DNA of 64,000 bases, from NCBI GenBank assembly GCA_963695175.1, contig CAVOGG010000002.1:1-64000 (forward strand), read 5' to 3'. The DNA comes from Fodinibacter sp963695175 (lineage in GTDB: Bacteria; Actinomycetota; Actinomycetes; Actinomycetales; Dermatophilaceae). A program made the position numbers and the translations under genes. The notes beneath the pieces are model-generated. The model worked only from the letters and a program-made list of their open reading frames with translations, searched no databases and was not told where the DNA came from. This document shows positions 22,144-30,677 of the stretch, piece after piece (positions within the stretch are counted from its first letter, which is position 1; each line of letters starts with the position of its first letter).

Positions 22144-23520
22144 TCAGTGGCCCGGGCCGGTGACGATCTTGGCCCGCTCCGACGGGTGCGCCCCGCCCTT
22201 GCGCGCCAGCGTGGCGCAGGCCTCCTCGATGTCGCGGGCGAGGGTGTCGACGTGCTCGCGGCTCATCGTCTCCTTGACCAGGGCCCGCATGATCGTGACG
22301 TCCTGCGCGTCCGGCGGGAGCGTGTAGGCGGGCACCATCCAGCCGCGCTCGGCCGAGAGCTGCCAGGCGATGTCGAACTCGTCGTAGTTCTCCTCGCCCG
22401 CGAGCCGGAAGGCGACGAGCGGCAGCTGCTCGTCCCCACGGCCGATGATCTCGAAGCGGCCCATCGCCTCGAGCTTGTCGGCGAGCACCCGGGCGTTCTC
22501 CTGCATGTTCTTCATGATGTAGGTGTAGCCGGCACGCCCGTACCGGATGAGGTTGTAGTACTGCGCGAGCACCATCGAGGAGCCGGTGGAGAAGTTCAGC
22601 GTGAAGGTGGCGTCGGTCTTGCCGAGGTAGTTCTCCTCGAACACCAGGTCCGGGGCCAGGTCGGACGTCTCGCGGAAGATCAGCCAGCCGATGCCCGGGT
22701 AGACGAGCCCGAACTTGTGGCCGGAGACGTTGATCGAGCGCACCTGCTCGAGGCGGAAGTCCCACGGCGAGTCCGGGTAGAGGAACGGCCAGACGAAGCC
22801 GCCGCTCGCCCCGTCGACGTGCAGCGGCACGTCGAGGGAGCGCTCCTTCTTGAGCCGCACGAGCAGGTCGTTGATGCCGACGATGTCGTCCATGTGACCG
22901 GTGAAGGTCGTGCCGAGCACGGCCGCGACGCCGATGGTGTTCTCGTCGACGTGCGGGGCGACGTCGTCCGGGCCGATCGTGTACTTCCCGGGGGCGAGCG
23001 GCACGATGCGCGGCTCGACGTCGAAGTAGCGGCAGAACTTCTCCCACACGACGTGCACGTCGCCGCCGAACACCAGGTTGGGGTTGGTCGTGGGCCGACC
23101 GGCGGCCTGCTGGCGGGTGCGCCAGTTCCACTTCAGCGACAGCGCGCCGAGCATGATCGCCTCGGACGAGCCCTGGGTGCGCGCCCCGGTGGTCTCCCCC
23201 GGCGCGTGGAACAGGTCGGCGAGCATCCGGATGCAGCGCTGCTCGATCTCCGCCGTGCGCGGGTACTCGGCGTGGTCGATGAAGTTGCGGTGCAGGTTCT
23301 CCGCGATGATCCGCTGCGCCGCCGGCTCCATCCAGGTGGTGACGAAGGTGGCCAGGTTGCGGGCCGGGTCGCCCTCGAGGGCGATGTCCTCGCCCACGAG
23401 GCGCATCGCGTCGACCGAGCTCATCCCGGTGTCCGGGAACGTCGTGCTGGGCACCTCCGCCGTGGCGAAGCGGTTGCCGAACAGGGCGGCGTCGGCGTCG
23501 GACGGGACGTAACTGGTCAT
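22144..23520 (-). CDS. gad: Glutamate decarboxylase
   Basis: A PLP-dependent enzyme that converts glutamate to GABA and CO2, consuming a cytosolic proton. The 458-residue protein aligns with the GadA/GadB family throughout: EYPRTAEIEQRCIRMLADLF, TQGSSEAIMLG, PLHVDGASGGFVWPF, SINVSGHKFGLVYPG (PLP Lys269), ENYLGKTDATFTLNFS and the C-terminal region. It is followed by a small membrane gene and preceded on the same strand by YrhK-type and CLC genes. No glutamate/GABA antiporter (GadC) is in the window, so GABA export must be elsewhere or absent. Confidence 0.96.
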   Translation of the reverse strand: MTSYVPSDADAALFGNRFATAEVPSTTFPDTGMSSVDAMRLVGEDIALEGDPARNLATFVTTWMEPAAQRIIAENLHRNFIDHAEYPRTAEIEQRCIRMLADLFHAPGETTGARTQGSSEAIMLGALSLKWNWRTRQQAAGRPTTNPNLVFGGDVHVVWEKFCRYFDVEPRIVPLAPGKYTIGPDDVAPHVDENTIGVAAVLGTTFTGHMDDIVGINDLLVRLKKERSLDVPLHVDGASGGFVWPFLYPDSPWDFRLEQVRSINVSGHKFGLVYPGIGWLIFRETSDLAPDLVFEENYLGKTDATFTLNFSTGSSMVLAQYYNLIRYGRAGYTYIMKNMQENARVLADKLEAMGRFEIIGRGDEQLPLVAFRLAGEENYDEFDIAWQLSAERGWMVPAYTLPPDAQDVTIMRALVKETMSREHVDTLARDIEEACATLARKGGAHPSERAKIVTGPGH

Positions 23521-23554
23521 GCGCTTCTCCTTGGGACGGGGCGGGTACGAGGGG

Positions 23555-24253
23555 CTAGGGGGTGACGGCCGGCGCGGGTGCGAGCGTCCGGCGCCAGGCG
23601 GGGAACATCAGTGCTGCGCCGACCAGGAAGCACACGGCGCCGAACAGGGTGCCGGCGACCGCCAGCCGGGTGTCGAGCGCCTCGTCGGTGGTGGGCAGCA
23701 CGTAGCTCGCCAGCGCGGAGGCCATGAACAGCACCGAGCCGAGCATGTTGATCCACGCGATCCGCCAGGGCAGCGAGGCCGGGTCGAGCCGGAGGAACCG
23801 ACCCGACACGGCGAGGATGCCGAAGGCGCTGGAGACGAGGAACAGGACCGACCCGAACAGGTCGGGCCGCCAGACGTAGCGGTTCTCCTCGCTGGCGCCG
23901 GTGTTGTGGATGAGCGCCGCGAACGTGCTGATGTTGAAGAACAGGGTGCCGGGGAACTGGGTGGCGGCGGCGAGCCAGTTGCGGTCGTGCGGCAGCCACG
24001 CCCACAGCCGCGCCCGGGCCGGCACGTGCTGGCCGACCGCGTCGACACCCGTCGTGTCAGGGCTCTGCGACTGGACCAGCTGGCAGAACGAGGCCGACGT
24101 GAAGAAGATCGAGCCGACGAAGTAGGTGATGCCGTCGACCGGCCCGCTGACCGCGGCGGCGTAGGCCGGCACCGAGCCGAGCACGAAGCAGGCCGACCCG
24201 ACCATGAACAGCCACGCGATCGCGGCGTTCAGGCGCGCTGGTCGCACGGTCAT
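23555..24253 (-). CDS. YrhK-domain multi-pass membrane protein
   Basis: A 232-residue protein with about six transmembrane helices grouped in pairs: AIAWLFMVGSACFVLGSVPA, GITYFVGSIFFTSASFCQLV, FPGTLFFNISTFAALIHN, LFGSVLFLVSSAFGILAVSG, WINMLGSVLFMASALASYVL and the final LFGAVCFLVGAALMF. The repeated G-S-x-x-F pattern in helix pairs is that of the YrhK domain. Function is unknown; it lies 34 bases upstream of gad on the same strand, which suggests a shared stress role. Confidence 0.7.
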   Translation of the reverse strand: MTVRPARLNAAIAWLFMVGSACFVLGSVPAYAAAVSGPVDGITYFVGSIFFTSASFCQLVQSQSPDTTGVDAVGQHVPARARLWAWLPHDRNWLAAATQFPGTLFFNISTFAALIHNTGASEENRYVWRPDLFGSVLFLVSSAFGILAVSGRFLRLDPASLPWRIAWINMLGSVLFMASALASYVLPTTDEALDTRLAVAGTLFGAVCFLVGAALMFPAWRRTLAPAPAVTP

Positions 24254-24350
24254 CTGGTGGGCTCTCTGCTCGACGGGCCGGTCACCCCACTATCGAGCGG
24301 GCCCCACCGCCGCGGCTCACCCGCTCGGGGTGAGGTCCGGGCGAGCATCG

Positions 24351-25724
24351 TCAGGTGGCGGCCGCCTCGGCGAACCTTCGGCCCGGGTCGGGGAGCAGGG
24401 TGATGACGATGTAGGCCACCGCCACCGCGACGACCACCTGCGGTGTCACCGACAGCCCGTCACCGCCGAGCAGGAGGGCCGCCAGCAGCGTCGAGGTCAA
24501 CGGAAGCTTGAGCATGGCGCAGGACAGCGCGCCGATCCCCATCCCGATCGCCGGCGCGAGGTCCATCCCGGGGAGTCCGCTGACGGCCATCCCCAGCACC
24601 GACCCGATGAACATGGCCGGGAAGACGGGACCACCGCGGAAGGCGCTCAGGGACAGTCCGTACCCGGCCGCCTTGCAGAGCCCCAGCACGATGAGCACCC
24701 CCACGGTGTAGTCCGGGGCGTCGGCGACGAGCGCCGGGAGTGCGTCCTGCCCGGAGAACAGCACGTGCGTGAAGCTGTTCCCGGTCACGAGCTGGTAGAT
24801 CGTCGCGCTCAGGCCGACGAGCACGCCGAGTCCCGTGGTCACCAGGACCCGGTTGCGGTGGACGAGCGGGCGCAGCGAGAGCCCCAGGAAGCGGATGCCC
24901 CAGCCGATGAGGGCCCCGGCGACACCCATCGGAAGCGCCCAGCTGAGGGTCGCGAGCGTCGGCGCCACCTCGGGCGGCACCGAGGTGAGGGCGAGTGAGA
25001 AGGTGCCCAGCCCGGTCCAGTTGTCGAGGCCGACGAAGACCAGGGCGCCGATCCCGGACGCCAGGAGGCCGGGCAGCGCCACGAGGGTGAGGGTGGTGCC
25101 GGCGATGCCCGCGGCCTCCATGATGAGGAACGCGGCGAGCAGGGGGGAGCCGAACAGCGTGCTGATCGCCGCGAAGCTGCCGGCCGAGGCCATGATCGTC
25201 ACGGCCATCGGCGCGACGTCCTTCTTCACCTGCCGGACCGCGAGGGCCGCGAGGCCCCCGCCGATCGCGATGAGCGGCGCCTCGGGGCCGAGCACCGCAC
25301 CCAGGCTCAGCGTCGCGAACGCGGCGAGGATGACACCGGTCAGGTCGCGGTCGCGTGGCGGGCCTCCGCCCATCACGAAGCCCAGGGCGGGCGAGTGGCC
25401 CGCGTTGCCCGGCAGGTACCGGATGGTCAGCGCCGTCAGCAGGCCGGCCAGCGCCACCCAGGGCACCGGCCACCAGGCGGGTGCAGCCCCGGTGAACAGG
25501 TCTCCCGGCAGGTCGGTGAACAGCCAGTCCTGCATCTTCGTCACGAGCACGAGGAAGCCGTAGGCGACCGCCGAGATCGGGATACCGAGGAGCGCGGCGA
25601 GCACGAGGGCCGACAGGTACGCCTTGGACCTGATCACGGTGACCGGGTCCAGGACGGGCGGTCCGGCGGGGCCCGCGGGCGCGGGGGCCGGCGCGGGCGC
25701 CGGCTGGGGCGGGTCGGTCACCAC
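24351..25724 (-). CDS. CLC-family chloride channel or Cl-/H+ antiporter
   Basis: A voltage-gated chloride channel family protein with 10 or more membrane segments. It has GAVLGPEAPLIAIGGG with the glutamate that gates proton exchange in CLC antiporters, TLFGSPLLAAFLIMEAAG, and GGPVFPAMFIGSVLG as the third anion-pathway motif. The N-terminal about 25 residues after the start are a Pro/Ala repeat. I use GTG at 25724 (or the next codon), since GGAGG lies 5-8 bases upstream and the longer frame reads into non-coding sequence. CLC antiporters supply counter-ion flow during extreme acid resistance in E. coli, which fits the neighbouring gad. Confidence 0.87.
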   Translation of the reverse strand: MVTDPPQPAPAPAPAPAGPAGPPVLDPVTVIRSKAYLSALVLAALLGIPISAVAYGFLVLVTKMQDWLFTDLPGDLFTGAAPAWWPVPWVALAGLLTALTIRYLPGNAGHSPALGFVMGGGPPRDRDLTGVILAAFATLSLGAVLGPEAPLIAIGGGLAALAVRQVKKDVAPMAVTIMASAGSFAAISTLFGSPLLAAFLIMEAAGIAGTTLTLVALPGLLASGIGALVFVGLDNWTGLGTFSLALTSVPPEVAPTLATLSWALPMGVAGALIGWGIRFLGLSLRPLVHRNRVLVTTGLGVLVGLSATIYQLVTGNSFTHVLFSGQDALPALVADAPDYTVGVLIVLGLCKAAGYGLSLSAFRGGPVFPAMFIGSVLGMAVSGLPGMDLAPAIGMGIGALSCAMLKLPLTSTLLAALLLGGDGLSVTPQVVVAVAVAYIVITLLPDPGRRFAEAAAT

Positions 25725-25828
25725 ATCTGCCTCCTCGGGGCAGCAGCGCGACGCTGCCGGCCCCACGCTAGCGAAGGCTCGACGGGGCCCCATCGCCCAT
25801 CAGGGGCGACCGCACCGCGCCGTCCGGC

Positions 25829-28800
25829 TCAGACGTTGCGCCGGTACTGCCCGCCCACCTCGAAGAACGCCTCGGTGACCTGCTGCAGCGAACACACGCG
25901 GGCGGCATCCATGAGCACCGCGAAGACGTTCTCGCCGGACGTCGCGGACGCCTTGAGCCGGGCCAGCGCCTCCTCCGCCTCGACCCGGTGCTCGGCCTTG
26001 TACGCCGTCACCCGGGCGAGCTGGCCCTCCTTCTCGCTCTCGGAGGCCCGCGCCAGCACGACCTCCCGGGGGGTCTCGCCCTCGTGCGGGTTGCGGAAGG
26101 TGTTGACGCCGACGATCGGCAGCGACCCGTCGTGCTTGCGGTGCTCGTAGAGCATCGACTCGTCCTGGATCCGGCCGCGCTGGTAGCCGGTCTCCATCGC
26201 CCCGAGCACCCCGCCGCGCTCGGAGATCCGGTCGAACTCGGCGAGCACCGCGGCCTCGACCAGGTCGGTGAGCTCGTCGACGACGAAGGCGCCCTGCAGG
26301 GGGTTCTCGTTGACCGCGAGGCCCCACTCCTTGGTGATGATCATCTGGATCGCCAGCGCCCGGCGCACCGACTCCTCGGACGGGGTCGTGACGGCCTCGT
26401 CGTAGGCGTTGGTGTGCAGGCTGTTGGCGTTGTCGTAGATCGCGACGAGCGCCTGCAGCGTGGTGCGGATGTCGTTGAAGTCCATCTCCTGCGCGTGCAG
26501 GCTGCGACCGCTCGTCTGCACGTGGTACTTCAGCTTCTGGCTGCGCTCGTTGGCGCCGTACTTCTCCTGCATCGCGATCGCCCAGATCCGGCGCGCGACC
26601 CGGCCGATGACCGTGTACTCGGGGTCCATGCCGTTGGAGAAGAAGAACGACAGGTTCGGCGCGAAGTCGTCGATGTCCATGCCGCGCGCGAGGTAGGCCT
26701 CGACGTAGGTGAAGCCGTTGGCGAGGGTGAAGGCCAGCTGGCTGATCGGGTTCGCCCCGGCCTCGGCGATGTGGTACCCGCTGATCGACACCGAGTAGAA
26801 GTTGCGCACCTGCTGCGCGATGAACCACTCCTGGATGTCGGCCATCATCCGCAGCGAGAACTCGGTGGAGAACAGGCAGGTGTTCTGGCCCTGGTCCTCC
26901 TTGAGGATGTCGGCCTGCACGGTGCCGCGCACCACCTGAAGGGCCTGCGCCCGGATGCCGTCCGCCTCCTGCGCGTCCGGCTCGCGTCCCTGCTCGGCCG
27001 CCCACGCCTCGACCGCGCGGTCCATGACGGTGTTGAGGAAGAACGCGAGGATGGTCGGTGCCGGGCCGTTGATGGTCATCGACACGCTCGTCGTGGGCGA
27101 GGTGAGGTCGAACCCGGCATACAGCTCGCGCATGTCGTCGAGGGTGGCGACCGAGACGCCGGACGTGCCGACCTTGCCGTAGATGTCGGGGCGCTTGTCG
27201 GGGTCCCGGCCGTAGAGGGTCACCGAGTCGAAGGCGGTCGACAGCCGGGTGGCGGGCTGGCCCTGCGAGAGCATCTTGAACCGGGTGTTGGTGCGGAACG
27301 GGTCGCCCTCGCCGGCGAACATCCGGGCGGGGTCCTCGTTGTCACGCTTGAACGGGAAGACGCCGGCGGTGAACGGGAAGTAGCCGGGCAGGTTCTCGCG
27401 CCGCAGGAACGAGACGAGGTCACCGTCGTCGGCGTACCGGGGCAGTGAGACGCGACGGATCCGGTTGCCGGACAACGTCTCCCGGACCAGCGACGTGTGG
27501 ATCTCCTTGTCGCGCACCACGACGACCTGTTCGTCGCCCGCGTAGTCCTCGACGACCGACGACCAGCCGGCGAGCTGCCGGGCGACCGAGAGCGGTAGGT
27601 CGTCCTGGGCCCGGTCGAGCAGAGCGTCGACGCCACCACGGTCGGAGCCGGCCCGCTCGAGCTCGCCACCGACCTCGGTGAGCCGCTGCACGCGACGCGC
27701 GGCGTCCGCGAACCGGCGGGTGTCGTCGTGGAAGCCACGCACCGTCTCGGCGATCTCGGCGAGGTAGCGCACGCGCTGCGGCGGCACGACCTGGCGCAGC
27801 ACCGACGAGTGGCGCACGGAGACCGGAGTCAGCGCGCCCTCGGACACCTCGAGCCCGACCTCGCCGAGCAGGCCGCGCAGCTCCTGGTAGAGCGCGGTGA
27901 CGCCGTCGTCGTTGAAGGTGGCGGCAGAGGTGCCGAACACCGGCATGTCGTCGGGCGTCTTGCCGAACGCACCCCGGTTGCGCACCATCTGGCGCCCGAC
28001 GTCGCGCAGCGCGTCCATCGCGCCGCGGCGCTCGAACTTGTTGATCGCGACGACGTCGGCGAAGTCGAGCATGTCGATCTTCTCGAGCTGGCTGGCGGCG
28101 CCGAACTCCGGCGTCATGACGTAGAGGTTGACGTCGGCGAAGCTCGTGATCGCGGCGTCGCCCTGGCCGATACCGGGGGTCTCGACCACGACGAGGTCGA
28201 AGCCGGCGGCCTTGAGGATGGTGAGCACGTCACCGAGGGCCTCGGGCACCTCGCGGCCACCGCGGGTCGCGAGGGAGCGGAAGTAGACCCGGTCGCCGTC
28301 GAGCGAGTTCATCCGGATCCGGTCGCCGAGCAGGGCCCCTCCGCCCCGCCGGCGGGTCGGGTCGATCGCGACGCAGGCCACCCGCAGCTTGTCCTGCTGG
28401 TCGACCCGCAGCCGGCGCACCAGCTCGTCGGTGAGGCTCGACTTGCCCGAACCACCGGTGCCGGTGATGCCGAGCACCGGGGTCCGACGCGCCGCCGCCG
28501 CGTGCTGCAGCTCGGCGCGTAGCTCGTCGTCGAGGTGGCCGGTCTCGGCCGCGGTGATGGCCCGGGCGATGGCCGCGCGCTCACCGGAGATGACGGCCGC
28601 CGCCGTGGTCGGGCCTTGGTCCCACAGGTCGACGTCGCAGGCCGCCACGACCTGGTTGACCATGCCGGGCAGCCCGAGCCGCTGGCCGTCCTCGGGGCTG
28701 AAGATGGTGACGCCGGCGGCGCGCAGCCGGTCGATCTCGGCCGGGACGATGACGCCGCCGCCACCCCCGACGACCTTGACGTGCCCCGCACCCGACTCGC

Positions 28801-29080
28801 GCAGCAGCTGCACGAGGTACTCGAAGTACTCGACGTGGCCGCCCTGGTACGAGCTGACGGCGACGCCCTGCACGTCCTCCTCGATGGCGGCGTCGACGAC
28901 CTCGCGCACGCTGCGGTTGTGCCCGAGGTGGATGACCTCGGCCCCCTGGGCCTGCATGATCCGCCGCATGATGTTGATCGACGCGTCGTGCCCGTCGAAC
29001 AGGGCCGACGCGCTGACGATGCGCACCGGGTGCTCGGGCACGTGGAGGTCGGGAGTCGAGGGGGTCGGCTGCGCTGCCAT
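25829..29080 (-). CDS. icmF: Fused isobutyryl-CoA mutase IcmF
   Basis: IcmF interconverts isobutyryl-CoA and n-butyryl-CoA with coenzyme B12, and carries its own G-protein chaperone in one chain. The 1083 residues are ordered as B12-binding domain (15-150, LFDGHDASINIMRRI with the B12-ligand His), MeaI-type GTPase (195-420, Walker A GTGGSGKSS near residue 207, VVVETPGIGQGD, NKFERRG) and mutase barrel (560-1083, with QTSGRSLHAQEMDFNDIRTT and FNSEFS-like FSTEFSLRM). This domain order distinguishes IcmF from methylmalonyl-CoA mutase, where the B12 domain is C-terminal. It is expected in branched-chain amino acid or fatty acid catabolism. Confidence 0.95.
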   Translation of the reverse strand: MAAQPTPSTPDLHVPEHPVRIVSASALFDGHDASINIMRRIMQAQGAEVIHLGHNRSVREVVDAAIEEDVQGVAVSSYQGGHVEYFEYLVQLLRESGAGHVKVVGGGGGVIVPAEIDRLRAAGVTIFSPEDGQRLGLPGMVNQVVAACDVDLWDQGPTTAAAVISGERAAIARAITAAETGHLDDELRAELQHAAAARRTPVLGITGTGGSGKSSLTDELVRRLRVDQQDKLRVACVAIDPTRRRGGGALLGDRIRMNSLDGDRVYFRSLATRGGREVPEALGDVLTILKAAGFDLVVVETPGIGQGDAAITSFADVNLYVMTPEFGAASQLEKIDMLDFADVVAINKFERRGAMDALRDVGRQMVRNRGAFGKTPDDMPVFGTSAATFNDDGVTALYQELRGLLGEVGLEVSEGALTPVSVRHSSVLRQVVPPQRVRYLAEIAETVRGFHDDTRRFADAARRVQRLTEVGGELERAGSDRGGVDALLDRAQDDLPLSVARQLAGWSSVVEDYAGDEQVVVVRDKEIHTSLVRETLSGNRIRRVSLPRYADDGDLVSFLRRENLPGYFPFTAGVFPFKRDNEDPARMFAGEGDPFRTNTRFKMLSQGQPATRLSTAFDSVTLYGRDPDKRPDIYGKVGTSGVSVATLDDMRELYAGFDLTSPTTSVSMTINGPAPTILAFFLNTVMDRAVEAWAAEQGREPDAQEADGIRAQALQVVRGTVQADILKEDQGQNTCLFSTEFSLRMMADIQEWFIAQQVRNFYSVSISGYHIAEAGANPISQLAFTLANGFTYVEAYLARGMDIDDFAPNLSFFFSNGMDPEYTVIGRVARRIWAIAMQEKYGANERSQKLKYHVQTSGRSLHAQEMDFNDIRTTLQALVAIYDNANSLHTNAYDEAVTTPSEESVRRALAIQMIITKEWGLAVNENPLQGAFVVDELTDLVEAAVLAEFDRISERGGVLGAMETGYQRGRIQDESMLYEHRKHDGSLPIVGVNTFRNPHEGETPREVVLARASESEKEGQLARVTAYKAEHRVEAEEALARLKASATSGENVFAVLMDAARVCSLQQVTEAFFEVGGQYRRNV

Positions 29081-29107
29081 GGGGGTCCCTTTCGTGGCGA
29101 TCGTCCG

Positions 29108-29123
29108 ATAGTAGGACGTCCTA
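29108..29123. promoter_or_regulatory. Palindromic operator candidate upstream of icmF
   Basis: TAGGACGTCCTA at 29112-29123 is a perfect 12-bp palindrome. It overlaps a minus-strand -10-like TACTAT (29113-29108), about 28 bases upstream of the icmF start. A repressor bound there would block icmF transcription. No regulator gene lies next to it. Confidence 0.4.
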
Positions 29124-29152
29124 GTACCTACTCGGAAGTCACCATCGGTCGG

Positions 29153-30181
29153 TCAGCGGGCGATGGCGGACGCGTACGGGTCCGGCGCGGCGGCGTCGAC
29201 CAGCCACTCCGGCACCGAGCGCAGGAACGGCTCGTCGACCCGGCCCACCGGAACGTCGGCCTGCAACCGGCGCCACGACTCGGCCCGGTGCAGGCACGAG
29301 ATCCGGTCAGCGTCGGCGAGCAGGCCGCGCAGGGTGGCGCGGTCCCACCGGTCGGTCCACGGCTCGAGGTAGGCGTCGACCGCGCGCCGCAGCTCGGGGC
29401 CGTCGGCCTCGAGACCGAGCCGGTTGCGCATGATCCACAACGGGATGCGGGCCGCCGTCAGCGGGTGGGTCCACAGCGCGTCGCCGAGGTCGATGTAAGC
29501 GATGCCTCCCCCGGGTCTGCGGAACGCGTTGCCCAGGTGCAGGTCGTTGTGCTGCAACGAGGGCGGGATGCCGCTGGCCGCGAGCCGCTCGGCGGCGTCG
29601 CGGATCCGCGGCACCCCGTCGGCGACCGCGGCGGCCTCGGCGTCGTCGAGCCGCCGTGGGTCGGACTCGGGCAGCACCCGCGAGGCGTCCACCATCGACT
29701 CCACCCAGCCGACGACCACGTCGGGCTCCTCGGGGAAGGTCGGCACCCCGGTTGCCAGCACGGTGTCGGCGCGACCGCTGAGCACCTCCTGCACCGCGGC
29801 AAAGCCCTGCACGACGTCGACCCAGTCGGACAGGGGCGGCACCTCGTCGTCGTGCCACATCGGCAGCCCGAGGTCGGCGGTGGCGAGCCAGCCGCGGTCG
29901 CGGTCGACCGCGAGCGGGGTGGCCACGGCATCCGGCACCAGCGCGTCGACGACCTCGACCAGCGCGGCCTCGAACGCCTGCGACGGCGCGTTCTCCTTCA
30001 CCCACACCCGACCGGCGTCGGTCTCGACGCGGGCCACGACCGACCAGAAGCGCACCCGCTCACGCACGACCGGCGCGGTGGTGCGCACCCCAACGGCCGC
30101 GAGCGCCGGGGCCAGCCAGCCCTCGAGGGCGGCGAGCCACTCCTCGCTCTCCCAGCGGGCGGGCAGGTCAGCCTCGGGCAC
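29153..30181 (-). CDS. Aminoglycoside/choline-kinase-like phosphotransferase
   Basis: A 342-residue protein of the APH/ChoK kinase-like fold. The Brenner motif is LQHNDLHLGNAF (catalytic Asp) and the metal-binding motif follows as IAYIDLGDALWTHP. The N-terminal lobe has VWVKENAPSQAFEAALVE with a probable ATP-contacting Lys/Glu. The substrate cannot be predicted; resistance should not be assumed. I chose GTG at 30181, which overlaps the aroQ 3' end by 14 bases, so the two are probably coupled. Confidence 0.78.
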   Translation of the reverse strand: MPEADLPARWESEEWLAALEGWLAPALAAVGVRTTAPVVRERVRFWSVVARVETDAGRVWVKENAPSQAFEAALVEVVDALVPDAVATPLAVDRDRGWLATADLGLPMWHDDEVPPLSDWVDVVQGFAAVQEVLSGRADTVLATGVPTFPEEPDVVVGWVESMVDASRVLPESDPRRLDDAEAAAVADGVPRIRDAAERLAASGIPPSLQHNDLHLGNAFRRPGGGIAYIDLGDALWTHPLTAARIPLWIMRNRLGLEADGPELRRAVDAYLEPWTDRWDRATLRGLLADADRISCLHRAESWRRLQADVPVGRVDEPFLRSVPEWLVDAAAPDPYASAIAR

Positions 30182-30614
30182 GGCGGTCCCCGAGCCACGC
30201 GATCGCCTCGGCGTAGCCCTGCACCCCGTGGCCGATGACGTGGTGGTCGCACACGTCGGCGAGGTAGCTGTGGTGGCGGAACTCCTCGCGGGCGTGGATG
30301 TCGCTGATGTGCACCTCGACGCGCGGCACCCGGCAGGCCGAGAGCGCGTCGCGCAGGGCGACCGAGGTGTGGGTGTAGCCCGCGGCGTTGACGACGAGGC
30401 CGGCGATGCCGGCACGGCCCTCCTGCACCCAGTCGACGAGGGTGCCCTCGTGGTTGCTCTGCCGGAAGTCGAGCAGCAGACCGGCTCGCCCGGCGGCCTC
30501 GAGGCAGAGCGCCTCGACGTCGGCGAGGGTCGCGCTGCCGTAGACCTCCGGCTCGCGCTCGCCGAGGAGGTTGAGGTTGGGGCCGTTGAGCACCAGCACC
30601 GTGCGGTCGTCCAT
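30168..30614 (-). CDS. aroQ: Type II 3-dehydroquinate dehydratase
   Basis: This enzyme removes water from 3-dehydroquinate in the shikimate pathway. The 148-residue protein has the type II signature LNGPNLNLLGEREPEVYG (catalytic Tyr in the final YG region), QSNHEGTLVDW, VVNAAGYTHTSVALRDAL (catalytic His) and VEVHISDIHAREEFRHHS. The family HLSN is HISD here. It is a stand-alone aro gene between the kinase/DUF4173 gene and the phosphotransferase. Confidence 0.93.
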   Translation of the reverse strand: MDDRTVLVLNGPNLNLLGEREPEVYGSATLADVEALCLEAAGRAGLLLDFRQSNHEGTLVDWVQEGRAGIAGLVVNAAGYTHTSVALRDALSACRVPRVEVHISDIHAREEFRHHSYLADVCDHHVIGHGVQGYAEAIAWLGDRRARG

Positions 30615-30677
30615 GACCCGGAGTATGCCGGTCGGGTCAGCGCGGCGCAGGCGGCTTTCTGGCGGCGAGCCCTGTGT

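Noticed and set aside
29081..29152. Cobalamin riboswitch before icmF
   Set aside because: The gap is only 72 bases and has no B12-box-like sequence.
29153..30181. Aminoglycoside resistance gene
   Set aside because: Only the general kinase fold motifs are present and the context is metabolic. Resistance is not indicated.
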